A DNA stretch of 64,000 nucleotides. Origin: Halichondria panicea (taxonomy: Eukaryota; Porifera; Demospongiae; Suberitida; Halichondriidae). The stretch is taken from assembly GCF_963675165.1 (NCBI RefSeq), contig NC_087379.1, positions 5,225,442-5,289,441 of the forward strand, in the 5' to 3' direction. Shown piece by piece: positions 17,326 through 35,413 of this stretch. The position numbers and the translations under genes were made by a program. The notes under the pieces were generated by a model. The model did not search any database and was not told the origin of the DNA. It saw only the letters and a program-made list of their open reading frames with translations. Each line of letters opens with the position of its first letter. The first letter of the stretch is position 1.

Positions 17326-19246
17326 TTAAAAATCAGAGATAGAGTCATCAGAGTCCCATCCACTTTCAATTTTAGGTGCATCAAAGTCCAATTCTTTATC
17401 GTAGACATAGTCTTGGTCGCCTGGTTTCGACTGATGAGCTTGGAACACCGACTCCATCTCTTCTTTTCTCTGAGCTAAGTAGGCATCATTGGCTTTATTG
17501 AGGTCCTCATCAGGACTGGACTGGACTCCATTCATTTGTGGAGGAGGGGTAACAATGTTCATGAGTCTGAAGTCTTCACCACTGAAGCTACCTATAAGGG
17601 GGACAGGAACAAGATGAAAGAAAAACAATGCAGTTTGTGCAAATGCAAGGCATCAGTAACCAGCTTTATTAACAAAGAAGTGCTTATTATACAAGGAATA
17701 TACCTAATAGGTGGTCTCCTGCTAAATTTTCCCCCTCTATGCTCAGGGCGAGACTGTCATCATCGTCTAGCTCTTCGATTGCAAAGCTGTAGTGTGACAC
17801 AGTGACACAGTTCACCAGACAATCAGAAACACATCTCATTGGCCATAATACAGTCAATGTACCAATAATTTATAAACAAACTCAGAAAAAGCGTTCTCAC
17901 CTTAAACTCTTGTCATCCTTGGCTGGGGGAGGCTTATTTTGAGATGCCATTGTGCTCTTTTCACTCTCACTGTTGAAGTCAGCACTGTAGTCAGGAATCT
18001 CATTTTCTTCTGGTGCAGAATCTGTTTTGAGATGCTGCTTGACTGTAGAGACATTGTTATCCTTTTCTTTAAGGGGATTTAATGGGGGCAATCGACTGAG
18101 AGGTGGCAGCTTGCCTAGTGGACTGGATATACTAGACGGCTGAAGTGAACTGGAGTTGTTTGTGAGGGATGAAGGTCTCGGGAGACCTGAAATATCTGGT
18201 ATTGTGACATCAAGTACATCCTCATCATCTTCAGGCCCTAGGAGCTCATCTAAAGCTTCTTCAAACTCCTGGTTGAGTGTTGGTTGTGATGTGTGCGTAG
18301 TGAGTAAAGGAAAGCCAGTAAGTGAGGGGAGGCCGGCGAGTGAGGAGTGAATGGGTGAGGGTGTGGGGGTGTGATCTGGTGACCTGGTATTCTCCTTGTT
18401 ACTGTCCATGACTCTTTGTAGTAGGGAATTAAGCTGTATGGAATAGTGTGTAAAAATATATATTGATCATCACACCCTACTATTAATGTACCTGCTTTCT
18501 GGGAAGCTTGCTAACGTAGTCGCAATGTTTAGCATTTCGTAGAAGTTTGTCACCATAAGCTTCAACACTGAAGGAAAAATAATTGATTTATGAGGTTACT
18601 GGTATAATTAGAACTTACTTATTCACTCTCACAAATCCTCGCAGTGGAATTGTCCGTCTTCTTGTCTTCCCTGTACATAGGTGAATATTATAGATCTAAT
18701 AATAATAGATACTATCTTTTTCTAGTTACAGCACCACAAAAAATTAATCAGTGGCGCACAAGAGTTTGGTGAGGGGGCACATAGCAATAGAACGTACTAG
18801 TAGCTGTTTCCACACGAGGCTATCATTACTGTAAAACCTCGATTTAAGGCGACACTTTTAAATAATTACGTTTTGCAAAAGTAGAGTTTTAATGTACACA
18901 AAAAAAGAAAGAATTTATATGGTGCTATATGGGCGAAATGTCCAAGTGTCGCATATTTAGAGGGTCGCCTTAAATAGAGGTTTTACGGTAGATCAATTGT
19001 ACATAAAGCCTCGATTTAAGGCCACATTACAAATCTAATTACCTAAGCACCAGCATAAATTTACTTGGCACTGTAATTAGAAGAAAGACGGTAGGTGAGT
19101 GAGCGTGTAAGTGTAGCATATGAAAATGAATGGAGCTGTTAGTTACTGCATGATTTACCTGTATTTAGGTCTTTGTAGGTAATAGCAAGCATGGGAGGCT
19201 TGAATTTCAGAGCACACTTGATTGGAGAAATGTGATCACTTGTCAT
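17326..19246 (-). CDS. CEP19: Centrosomal protein CEP19, 365 aa (enlarged)
   Basis: CEP19 sits on the mother centriole and recruits RABL2/IFT-B to start cilium growth. Six exons: 19159-19246, 18619-18670, 18492-18567, 17901-18433, 17704-17786, 17326-17591 (1098 nt, all phases agree). The N-terminus reads ALKFKPPMLAITYKDLNTGK, then TRRRTIPLRGF, like the human start (IRFQPPAIILIYESE...RQRIMPVRNF). The C-terminus SPDEDLNKANDAYLAQRKEE, then DYVYDKELDF and ESGWDSDDS, matches human EEDLNKLDDKELAKRK and FVYDIEVEF. Human CEP19 has about 165 residues. The excess here is a Ser/Pro/acid-rich insertion of roughly 200 residues, mostly in the 533-nt fourth exon (LNQEFEEALDELLGPEDDED). AP2M1 starts 381 bp downstream on the same strand. 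Confidence 0.88.
18827..18990. mobile_element. MITE in CEP19 intron 1
   Basis: Inverted termini tactgtaaaacctcgattta and, from the right end reversed, taccgtaaaacctctattta, each followed by aggcgac. A solitary related end (aaagcctcgatttaaggcca) follows at 19003-19025, so a second, truncated copy may adjoin. Confidence 0.75.
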
Positions 19247-19585
19247 GGTGGTGTTACTGTACCTTCAAAGTTATTTCGAAGTTGGCTAGACAAAAATTAC
19301 AAGAAATAGCTGAATTGGTAAAGATCGTAATGTCGTATCCATGGAAATAAGCACAACCACACCCACTAAGTACGCCCACATTATTCACATTGAAAGTATA
19401 ATTATAAGCAAAAAAACACTCACACAGTTTCATGAACACAATGCCAAGCAACTAAACAGTAACACAACACATCTTTGTTCCTATGTTTGCTCAAAATCAC
19501 ATTCAAAAAATCTATACATACACAAAATGAATGGTTATAAATTAGCTAACAGCTACACAACTATTTGAAATGCACTCTATCCAGT

Positions 19586-22503
<2,918 letters not shown>

Positions 22504-23017
22504 GTCTTCTCTTCACTCCTTGAAGCTACTCCCACTAACACAATTGTCTCTTTCGCGTAGATACACACAAACAGGCAGCAATGACCTTTTCTTTGCTTTT
22601 CCAGCGCCCCAACAGAAGTGTTTTCCATATAAGGTTATTTTTGGGTTTACCCGTCAAAATTGTGACATCTCCCACATAAATGATGAATAAATTGATAATT
22701 TTTGTGGACTAGCCCCTCCCACTAAACTGGTGGGTGTGCCTTGTGTGGTCTGTTTTCTCCACATCATAATTTAACATCTCCCAAGCCTAAACACTAAAGA
22801 ACTCCCTAAGGACATAATCGAGTGAACACACAGCAGAAGTGTCCCAGGACGTGTCAGTAAGTGCTTGTTTGTTTACTGTCAGAATAGAAGTGCTTTGAAT
22901 GATAGATAGTAAAGCATACACTGACTGTTTTCAGAGAGTTCTGTGTCTGCTGCATCATACCTTTTATCTAACTGTTACCATCTTGCTGTTTGCAGAATAT
23001 AATTATAGAGTTCAGTG
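22504..23017. promoter_or_regulatory. Shared upstream region of CAPZB and aPKC
   Basis: 514 bp between oppositely oriented start codons must hold both 5' UTRs and promoters. No TATA element is obvious on either side. A bidirectional promoter is inferred from geometry only. The ORF 22502-22690 in this spacer shows no protein-like features. Confidence 0.5.
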
Positions 23018-28167
<5,150 letters not shown>

Positions 28168-28451
28168 TCAGTCTTTAAACTATTCAATGTAGACTCTAGA
28201 ACATGTATGTAATTCTTATCAATTTTTCTTCATTATTTTTGTGCAATAGCTTAATTGGTGAAATAGAAGGAACACTGTATAGCAGCAATTTTTAATAATT
28301 AATTTTAATGATCGTTAATAATAAAAATATTAATCATGTTGATGCACTTTCAGGAACAATGCGTGAACACGGTACAAAAATTCATTAACAGTATGCATGC
28401 AGAGTGTAAACACACGGTAGGTTAAAACAGTCAGATGAACCTAACACACAC

Positions 28452-29651
28452 CTATTCTTTCTTTTTGAGTTGGGATTGGTACTCTGCTAGTCTGCCCTGT
28501 TGTCTCTCGTTGACACTGATCTGAGGTCTCCTCTCTCGTATATAATCGAGAGCTTCACTGGGGGTCAGCCCTTTCACCTGTGTAGGGAGACAAACAGATC
28601 ATGATCAAGATTGCGTTAACTTGTGTACGTATCTTTTTTTACCATGCACTTGACGCTATCACTTGAGTACCCAACTAAATGCAGCATTTTAGCTATATAC
28701 ATGTACATGTAGCTCAGCAGGCTTGTGTTACTGTACAGGTAGGCTTGCATGGCTTTACACGCACCTGGGACTATAACCTGGTGCTTAGCAAATGATGGCC
28801 TACATACAGTAGTAGTATGAGCACCATTCAGTTAGCTACATTTTAGCTAAATGCGTAGTATCCCACTGACCTTCATGAGGTAGCAAGCCACCATGGTAGC
28901 ACTGCGACCCTTCCCTGCCTTACAGTGGACGTACACACTCTGGTTACGTGCCCTCACACCCTCCACCAAACTCACACCCTCACACAGGTCACGGAGGACA
29001 GGTGGCTGGAAGTCAACCGTGGAGAACCAGTGACGATCAACACCCAGAGTAGCCCACTCCTACAAAACACAGTATACATGTACCTTAGAATACAGTATAC
29101 AAAACACTTATTGCTACGCATATGCAGTTAAAGGAAACTTTGGGGGCAGTGCAAACAGAGATTAGTGATTTGGTGGCATACTGTCCTTTGAAGAGAGGCA
29201 TTTTGTAAGGCTGTAGGGTCTATTATCAGAGCTTATACTAGTCTGTAGACTTTACTAGTTGTGGAATTAATGCATGTGTATGTGGGACTCACCTTCTTGC
29301 TGTTGGTGAAATAGTCAAGTTCATACTCCTCGTTGAAGGATATTACTGCTCGTACGTTCTCTACCTCTACCAGCTGCAAAAAAGAACATGAAAAGTTGAC
29401 ATAGTATTTAAGTACCTAGTGTGTGGACACACCTTCTTGGCTTGTGACTTGAAGGGCAGTGCTCCTAGAATAACGGTATCATCGATCCTGTCATACCATC
29501 TCCTGTTGGGACCCTCCAGCAGACACATTCGTCCAATGGAGGGGAAGTAGAGCAGCCGAACACGAACAAGCAGCTTGTGTACTACTGTCCCATACACTGT
29601 GTACCAAAACCAACGAAGAATCACACGACGTATAACTTGAAATAAACTCAT
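28452..29651 (-). CDS. PTPMT1: Phosphatidylglycerophosphatase / PTPMT1, 204 aa
   Basis: Mitochondrial dual-specificity phosphatase that makes phosphatidylglycerol for cardiolipin synthesis. Four exons: 29433-29651, 29293-29373, 28871-29059, 28452-28577 (615 nt; all exons are whole codons). The N-terminus is basic and hydrophobic (ILRWFWYTVYGTVVHKLLVR), as expected for mitochondrial targeting. Family blocks: RWYDRIDDTVILGALPFKSQ; VRAVISFNEEYEL; LGVDRHWFSTVDFQPP; catalytic loop VYVHCKAGKGRSATMVACYL (CX5R with C and R present); VKGLTPSEALDYIRERRPQI. Human length is 201. It lies tail to tail with aPKC (285 bp) and head to head with DRC12. Confidence 0.95.
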
Positions 29652-29822
29652 GACAAATAGTAGGTTTAGAGATATAGATAGTTTTAGGAACTAGGCATTG
29701 ACTAACTTTGCTAAAAAAGCCCTTTTACGGCTACAGCAGCATAATGAAGTAGATCCTTATTGTTTCTAAATAGAGCACATTTATTGAAGGTCAAAGGTCA
29801 TTCCTTAGTGTGATCTCGAATT
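29652..29822. promoter_or_regulatory. 171-bp bidirectional upstream region PTPMT1/DRC12
   Basis: Only 171 bases separate the two start codons, so both 5' UTRs and core promoters must overlap. A CTTTTACGG/TTTGCTAAAAAAGC patch is central. I see no clear TATA box. A mitochondrial and a ciliary gene share it. Confidence 0.6.
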
Positions 29823-32144
29823 ATGCCTCCCAAAAAAGCAAAAGGAAAAGGAAAGAAGAAAAAAGGAAAGAAAAAAGAGGGTAAGACATGATAATACTAT
29901 TATTAGGAGGTCTAAGGATTGTTCTTCAGGTGGGAATGGTGATGAGTTGTCAGTAGTTGAGCTGTACAAGAGGACCAGTCAGGAGGTAGACAGTCTAAAA
30001 GCCAGGCTAGGTACGTGTTAGTTGGGCGGAGTCCAACCAACGCTTCGCTCATGGTTGGGTATCAGTACATGTAGCAGTTTTGTTCCCACTGCAAGAAATT
30101 TGCAGCCCAATCAGATTGCTGCGTTCAAGTGGGAAACCTTACAGCTCAATTTAGCTGACAAGGCAAGCTGGGACACTGTATTTTAGCTGTATTTCTCTGG
30201 AGAATGCAGAAACAGCTCCTGCTGGATATCTAGGCTACTAGAAAAGAAGCATCTATGAATGAAGCTTGAACAGTAGTATCTTTGTATTGATTAATTAAAA
30301 GGACTTGTCTTTGTTTTAAGTTTTGTTGTGCTACCAATCTAAGATTAGATCATTAGTTTGGACAAAACCTGTGATATGTATGCCTTCTTTGGTCTTCGAA
30401 AAGCTTCTCCAGAAGCCTTGGGGTAGTCTTAATCTTATAGCTGGCTGTACGTACCTCTCTTTGTGCTAGATGTCTAACTATTATGAACAATTTTATTTCT
30501 GCCTGTACTAAATCTAGGTTACAGTATTCTTCTACTTTCTCTAAGAGTCTGAGGTCTTTCTTGAATTCCAAAACAACTATAGCTAGATCCAGGCAGCTAG
30601 AATAGCCATCCATTGATTTCTTTATATCGCACCCCTGAGCCATGCGGTTGTCAGCCACTTAAGATTAAACAATATTCATACTCTGGTCTCAAGTACCGGT
30701 GGAACAAAACTGCTACATGTAGTGATACCCAACCCAGAGCGCAGCGTTGGTTGGACTCCGCCCAACTAGGTACGTGTGTGTGTTTGCATCTGTGTGTATG
30801 TACTGTACTTCTTTTGAAATAAGATGCCCTTCTAATAATTATTATGCTCCACCTTTATTATGCTTCACCTGGACCTTTCATTCGTTTTTGCATACGCTAG
30901 TCTTGCAAACAGCAACTTATTGCATGTGTGCGTGCTTCTTCGAAATAAAGCGCCCTTCTAATTTTGCGCCACCTAAAGATTTTGCCCATAGGCCTTTAAC
31001 TTGTGTTTTCTTGTTTTGCTTACACTAGTCTCGCAAACAAAAGCGGCGCCTTATTTATAAGCATCTTACATTTGTAAGACTTAGTGTATTTACCTGTGCA
31101 TACTACGTACATGTACATGTACTTGTTGATTAGTGGGACGTACATTATAACACGCGTCACACTCCCCCACACCACACACATGCAGCTGAGAGACAAGAGT
31201 ATGCCCGGCGGTCCCGAGCATCAGAGGAGGTTATGAGGGAGAGGATGTTGGAGGCACGGTCAATGGTGGACGAGGAGAAAATCACAAAGAAAGACATATC
31301 TTATGGTGAGTGCAGTGAATAATGGGGGGGGGGGGGCATTCACGAGATTTGTCTGAAAACCTGAACAGGTGAGAGTTGTATTATTATGAAGATAGAAGAT
31401 ATACTGTAAAATAGTACTTATATGCTGTGTTGTCGGTTGTGAAGAATACTGCTCTTATAATGGACCCTTTCCCACAGCTCCGCTCCACATACTATACTAT
31501 ACCTACTAGTAGGCACACATTTACCACTTGCAATGGTTGCAGATATGACGCGGCAGTACAAGTCAATGCAGAGTCAGCTGGAGTGTAGGATAGCCTTCCT
31601 GGAGTCGCAAGTCAAGAGGCAGCAGTCTGAACTTGGTGGGTTAGTCTAGTACCAGTAGCAAGTAGCAAGTAGCAGTAGCACAACTCTGCTCTGTAATATC
31701 CACTAAATAAAAACGAATAGACTTGGCTCAGTACAGAAACAATATACACTGTAGTTACTATGGGGTAGAAAACTGTTAATGTAAACATATAATTATTTAA
31801 TGCATAGAGTAACTTTTCTGTCTACTGCACTCAGCATTGTACACCATCTTCCTACTGTCACAGACAAGACACGCGATGAGCTGCAAAGAGTGACTGAGGA
31901 GAGAGACAGTATCCAACATCAGAGGGAAGTGGAGGTTGGTAACCTGCTCTCCAAGCTGCATCTCACGGAGAGGTCGTACGAGGGCATACTTCACGATGCA
32001 CTCGACACACTGGCAGCTAAAATGGAGGGAGCTAGGGTCCAGTGGAATTCTGAATCAGCACTTATTGAACAACGGGCTCAACAAGTGTTGTTGGAATTTG
32101 GCTGTGGATACGGGAAGGAGACATCAGACATCAAACTAAACTGA
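29823..32144 (+). CDS. CCDC153: Dynein regulatory complex subunit 12 (CCDC153), 210 aa
   Basis: Coiled-coil component of the nexin-dynein regulatory complex of motile cilia. Five exons: 29823-29880, 29930-30010, 31186-31305, 31543-31635, 31864-32144 (633 nt, phases agree). It starts MPPKKAKGKGKKKKGKKK, like the human MPPKTKGRGRK start. A long heptad-rich coil follows (SVVELYKRTSQEVDSLKARL; DMTRQYKSMQSQLECRIAFL; LQRVTEERDSIQHQREVEV). The conserved C-terminal block SYEGILHDALDTLAAKM matches human KYEEILHDSLDRLLAKL. Length equals human (210). Its presence implies motile cilia or flagella. Intron 2 contains a transposon inserted next to the donor. Confidence 0.88.
30019..30768. mobile_element. 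750-bp TIR transposon with 9-bp target-site duplication
   Basis: Terminal inverted repeats of about 70 bases (TAGTTGGGCGGAGTCCAACC at both ends, few mismatches). It is flanked by the direct repeat GGTACGTGT at 30010-30018 and 30769-30777. A 9-bp duplication is typical of MULE/Mutator-type elements. Inside, on the minus strand, an open frame at 30353-30658 (about 100 aa; MAQGCDIKKSMDGYSSCLDL, then heptad-like KKDLRLLEKVEEYCN) is unrecognised and does not look like a transposase. The TSD lies over the splice donor of DRC12 exon 2. Confidence 0.85.
30806..31044 (+). repeat. Diverged tandem duplication (about 130 bp)
   Basis: Two copies (from about 30806 and 30938) share acttctt(tt/c)gaaataa, gcccttctaat, a cacct block and acgctagtcttgcaaaca / acactagtctcgcaaaca. 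Non-coding, in DRC12 intron 2 right of the transposon. Confidence 0.65.
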
Positions 32145-32506
32145 TTATATGAATCTACAATGCAATGATATCACTTAAATTTTGATTATTCATGCACGTC
32201 TGTGTAATGATCTTTACCCATTGTGAACATTAACGTTCTTTATTGCTAGTTATACCAAGAAGCACTCTAATAATGCCAAGAAATTATAATCAGGAGTTCA
32301 TTAGGAACTCTTGACACTTATAATGCTTTGATTGCTTTTCCTGCCTTCCGTAGTGTACGATTTTAAATATTGATTATTGCCTGCAATCATTAGTATGGTA
32401 CAAAAAGCAAATTTTCTAAAACACCACAAATAATTCGTAGTGGGAAATATAATACATAAAAGAAAATGCAGAACATATCCATTCTACTTGAAAACCCTAC
32501 AAGCCT

Positions 32507-34937
32507 TCACCAGAGCTGATGCAAGTGTAAATTTCTACTGAGAATTGATCTAACGTCATTTGAGAATCTAAGAGCATCCAACATTGGGAGTAGGTCCAGT
32601 AGTGCTGTATCGTGAGGGTCATTGAACCAAGACTTGACCGGGATAGCATTGTCTGTGAGAGGGTGGAGACAATGTGATGGTGGAGGGAGCAAAAGGGAGG
32701 TGCGCTATCAACCGTAAGAATGTGTACAGTGCAAAAACCAGGTAGTGTATACTAATATATGCCAAGTTGTGAGCACATCAAATCATATCTACTGTTATAC
32801 CGTATAGCGCCGCAGGTATATTTAAGGACGAAGGCGATTTAACGATCAAGGTAGCCAATTATACGTACCTCAATCGCCAAATATACCAGTAATCTGGTAT
32901 ACGGTATATACTGTACAATGTACACAACGTTATGTACATGTACCTGGATTTTCTCTGTATGCAGCCGGTGAATTGTCCAGTATAAATATGCTGGACATAT
33001 CTACACAGACGGTGGACAGGTCCTTTGTGTAGCCATTAAAGTTCATCGTACAGTGCTGCAGGTGACAGTGTGTGCATGGAGTCACTGATAGAGGGTGTCA
33101 ATACTCTTCAACATTACTTCTTGCCGAAGAAGGCTTGCAACCATACAGCATTAAAAAAACAACCTGTTATGTATTGAACCTGGGAATCTGATTAATAAAG
33201 CAAACAGTCGATCTCAAAGCCAACAAGGAACATAGACAAACTATTGTACATCTAGTAGAAAACAAACTTACTGCTACTGAATATTGTGTTACGGTAATTG
33301 ACATACCTGTCTAAAGTACCGTCTCTGGAATATGTTTCTGTTGTTCTCTAATCTGTTGGCCACTGCCATTCCATACATCTGCAAAAATGTGTAAGCATAC
33401 ATCACGCACACGAACTAACCATTCAGCCACAATTTACATACATGTACAAGCATTAAAAAGTGGAATTCTCTCTTCTACAATATACAATGTATACGTCATG
33501 TAACTGTACATGTACGAGACTCATTATTCACTAACACTTTACATGCACATGTACTCAAAGTGTACTCTATCTTTTATAAGTACAGTGTACATGCTGGAGA
33601 GACTTAGACATGTGTGGGTGTATGTGGCTATCATTCACTCACCTCCATACTCGCTGTGAAGATCACTAACTCGTACCACTGACTCACCTGTGAGAGAGGT
33701 GGGATAACAATAATAATGTTGATCACGGACTGTCGGCAAGATAGACAGAGTCGGCACAATGTACGTATTACAAAAACATGGTATGCACAGCGATCCTGGT
33801 GGCCTGCTAACACCAGTTGAAACACATGACTTTGGGGCTGTAAGGAAGGTGACCACCTAGGGTGACCGACCACAATAGATTTGCAGAGTACAGGTACAGG
33901 TAGAAGACAGAAGCCCCTAGGGTACTATTCAGGGTACTGTGGTGTAGCTAACTCACCACTGATAGGAAGTAATCAACATGAGGTCTCTTGTGGACAAAGA
34001 ATCGAACTGGCTTCAACTCTATCTTCACCTGTGAGGGTGTGTGGGATGCGTGAGGGGGAGGGGGCAAAATGCTTACTCTGACAATGAAATCCGGGGGCGT
34101 CATCGGAGTGAACTCATTTGCAGTTCTGTGGGAGTGTGTGTGGGGTGCTAGTGTGAGGAGATACCGTACGTTGTGTGTTGTGCATTAGCTAGGATTACAC
34201 ATGTGATGCAGAGGGAGGACTTTTCTCTCAAAGGAAGGAATTCAGTGATGGGGGTGTGGTCTTACCCGTCGTGATGGGAGTGGATTAATGTCTCGTCCAA
34301 GTCCAATACCATAATCTTACGCCGAACAGAATCTGTGCAGAAACACGAGGATATTATAAGTACCTGCAAGTATGGAGTGACTTATCAACAAATAAGCCTA
34401 ATACAGCATGAAGTCACAATAATAAAAATTAATGTTTATGTACACGTAGAGATGTAGCGACATCATAATGGTCTTGTGTAAGTGTGAAGAAGAAATATTT
34501 GCACCAACTCACTCAGTCTTGTCTCAGTGAGGGGGGACAAAGGGATGTTGCTATAGCGAACAGGCTGGTACTCAGCAGCCTGTATAGTGTATGGATGATC
34601 TCAAGGTGCACATTATTTAGAACAATAACAACAGACGTCAGGTACCAACGATATCAAATGTTCACAAGGGGCTGATCACTTTACAGTAATGGATGTGTGT
34701 GTATGCTGTACATACCTTTCTGTAACTGAGTTTCACAATGCCTATCACAAGCACAATCAGTCTTCTGATGAACTGGAACACAGCACCTACTACCATTACA
34801 GCAGCTAGCCTATCAAGCAAGAACCACCACCTGCTTCTCTCGTGGTTTCTGTTCCTATTTCGTGCTCTCCTAGTCTCGGTATGTTTCTGGCTGGGTTGAG
34901 AGAGCAGGTACTCAGTGTAGGCCACTGCAGATCTCAT
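32507..34937 (-). CDS. CTDNEP1: CTD nuclear envelope phosphatase 1 (Dullard), 283 aa
   Basis: HAD-type Ser/Thr phosphatase of the ER and nuclear envelope that dephosphorylates lipin. Nine exons: 34716-34937, 34513-34579, 34266-34332, 34077-34125, 33957-34028, 33643-33687, 33307-33378, 32944-33055, 32507-32652 (852 nt, phases agree). The catalytic motif is [17 protein letters not shown] (DxDxT). Other blocks: [55 protein letters not shown]; ending [11 protein letters not shown] as in human (LSRNLHQHRLW). The N-terminus has a basic stretch ([16 protein letters not shown]), then a hydrophobic anchor ([20 protein letters not shown]). It is longer than human (244). I chose the ATG at 34937; the codon before it is TTG. 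Confidence 0.95.
32796..32908. mobile_element. Foldback MITE in CTDNEP1 intron 8
   Basis: Imperfect inverted termini tataccgtatagcgccgcag and, reversed from the right, tataccgtataccagattac, with inner matches ggtatattt and cgccaaatatacc. Non-coding, about 113 bp. Confidence 0.65.
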
Positions 34938-35413
34938 CAAGAGCCAAGGTCTGTAACTCTATATGCAGCTAGCTTGCTGCGGCGGTGTAAGGCTGATAAA
35001 CAATTCAGCAGCTCTGATAGCTTGGTCTTGCTGCTGCTAGTTGCTGTGTATGGTCGGCCGGCTAGACACGTACACGTACGTACACACTGCTTTAAATGTC
35101 TGAGTCAAAGTGGAAGGGGTCGATTCTGAGCACGTGACTGTGATATAGAGAGCTGTCCCTGAAAAGCCACCATTCGATCTACAGGAACTATACTATACAG
35201 TGCAGTACAAGTAAGTACAATACATGATGATAAGTTTACTGGTAGATTTAGGTATGACCTAATAATACAGTAGTGAATGCTGTCTGCTTGTAGCTGAAAT
35301 ATAGCTCAAACCAACCCTTTCCACTGAATTTAATCTCAAACCACAGACCCTGAGATCTCCCTACCTTATTGATCCCCTTAACTATAGCTGCCTCAGCACA
35401 CACAGCAGTTGAC
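34938..35413. promoter_or_regulatory. Shared upstream region of CTDNEP1 and SLC33A1
   Basis: 476 bp between divergent start codons, containing both 5' UTRs. Short ORFs here are not protein-like. One CACGTGAC (E-box-like CACGTG) lies near 35131. No TATA box is convincing. Confidence 0.45.
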
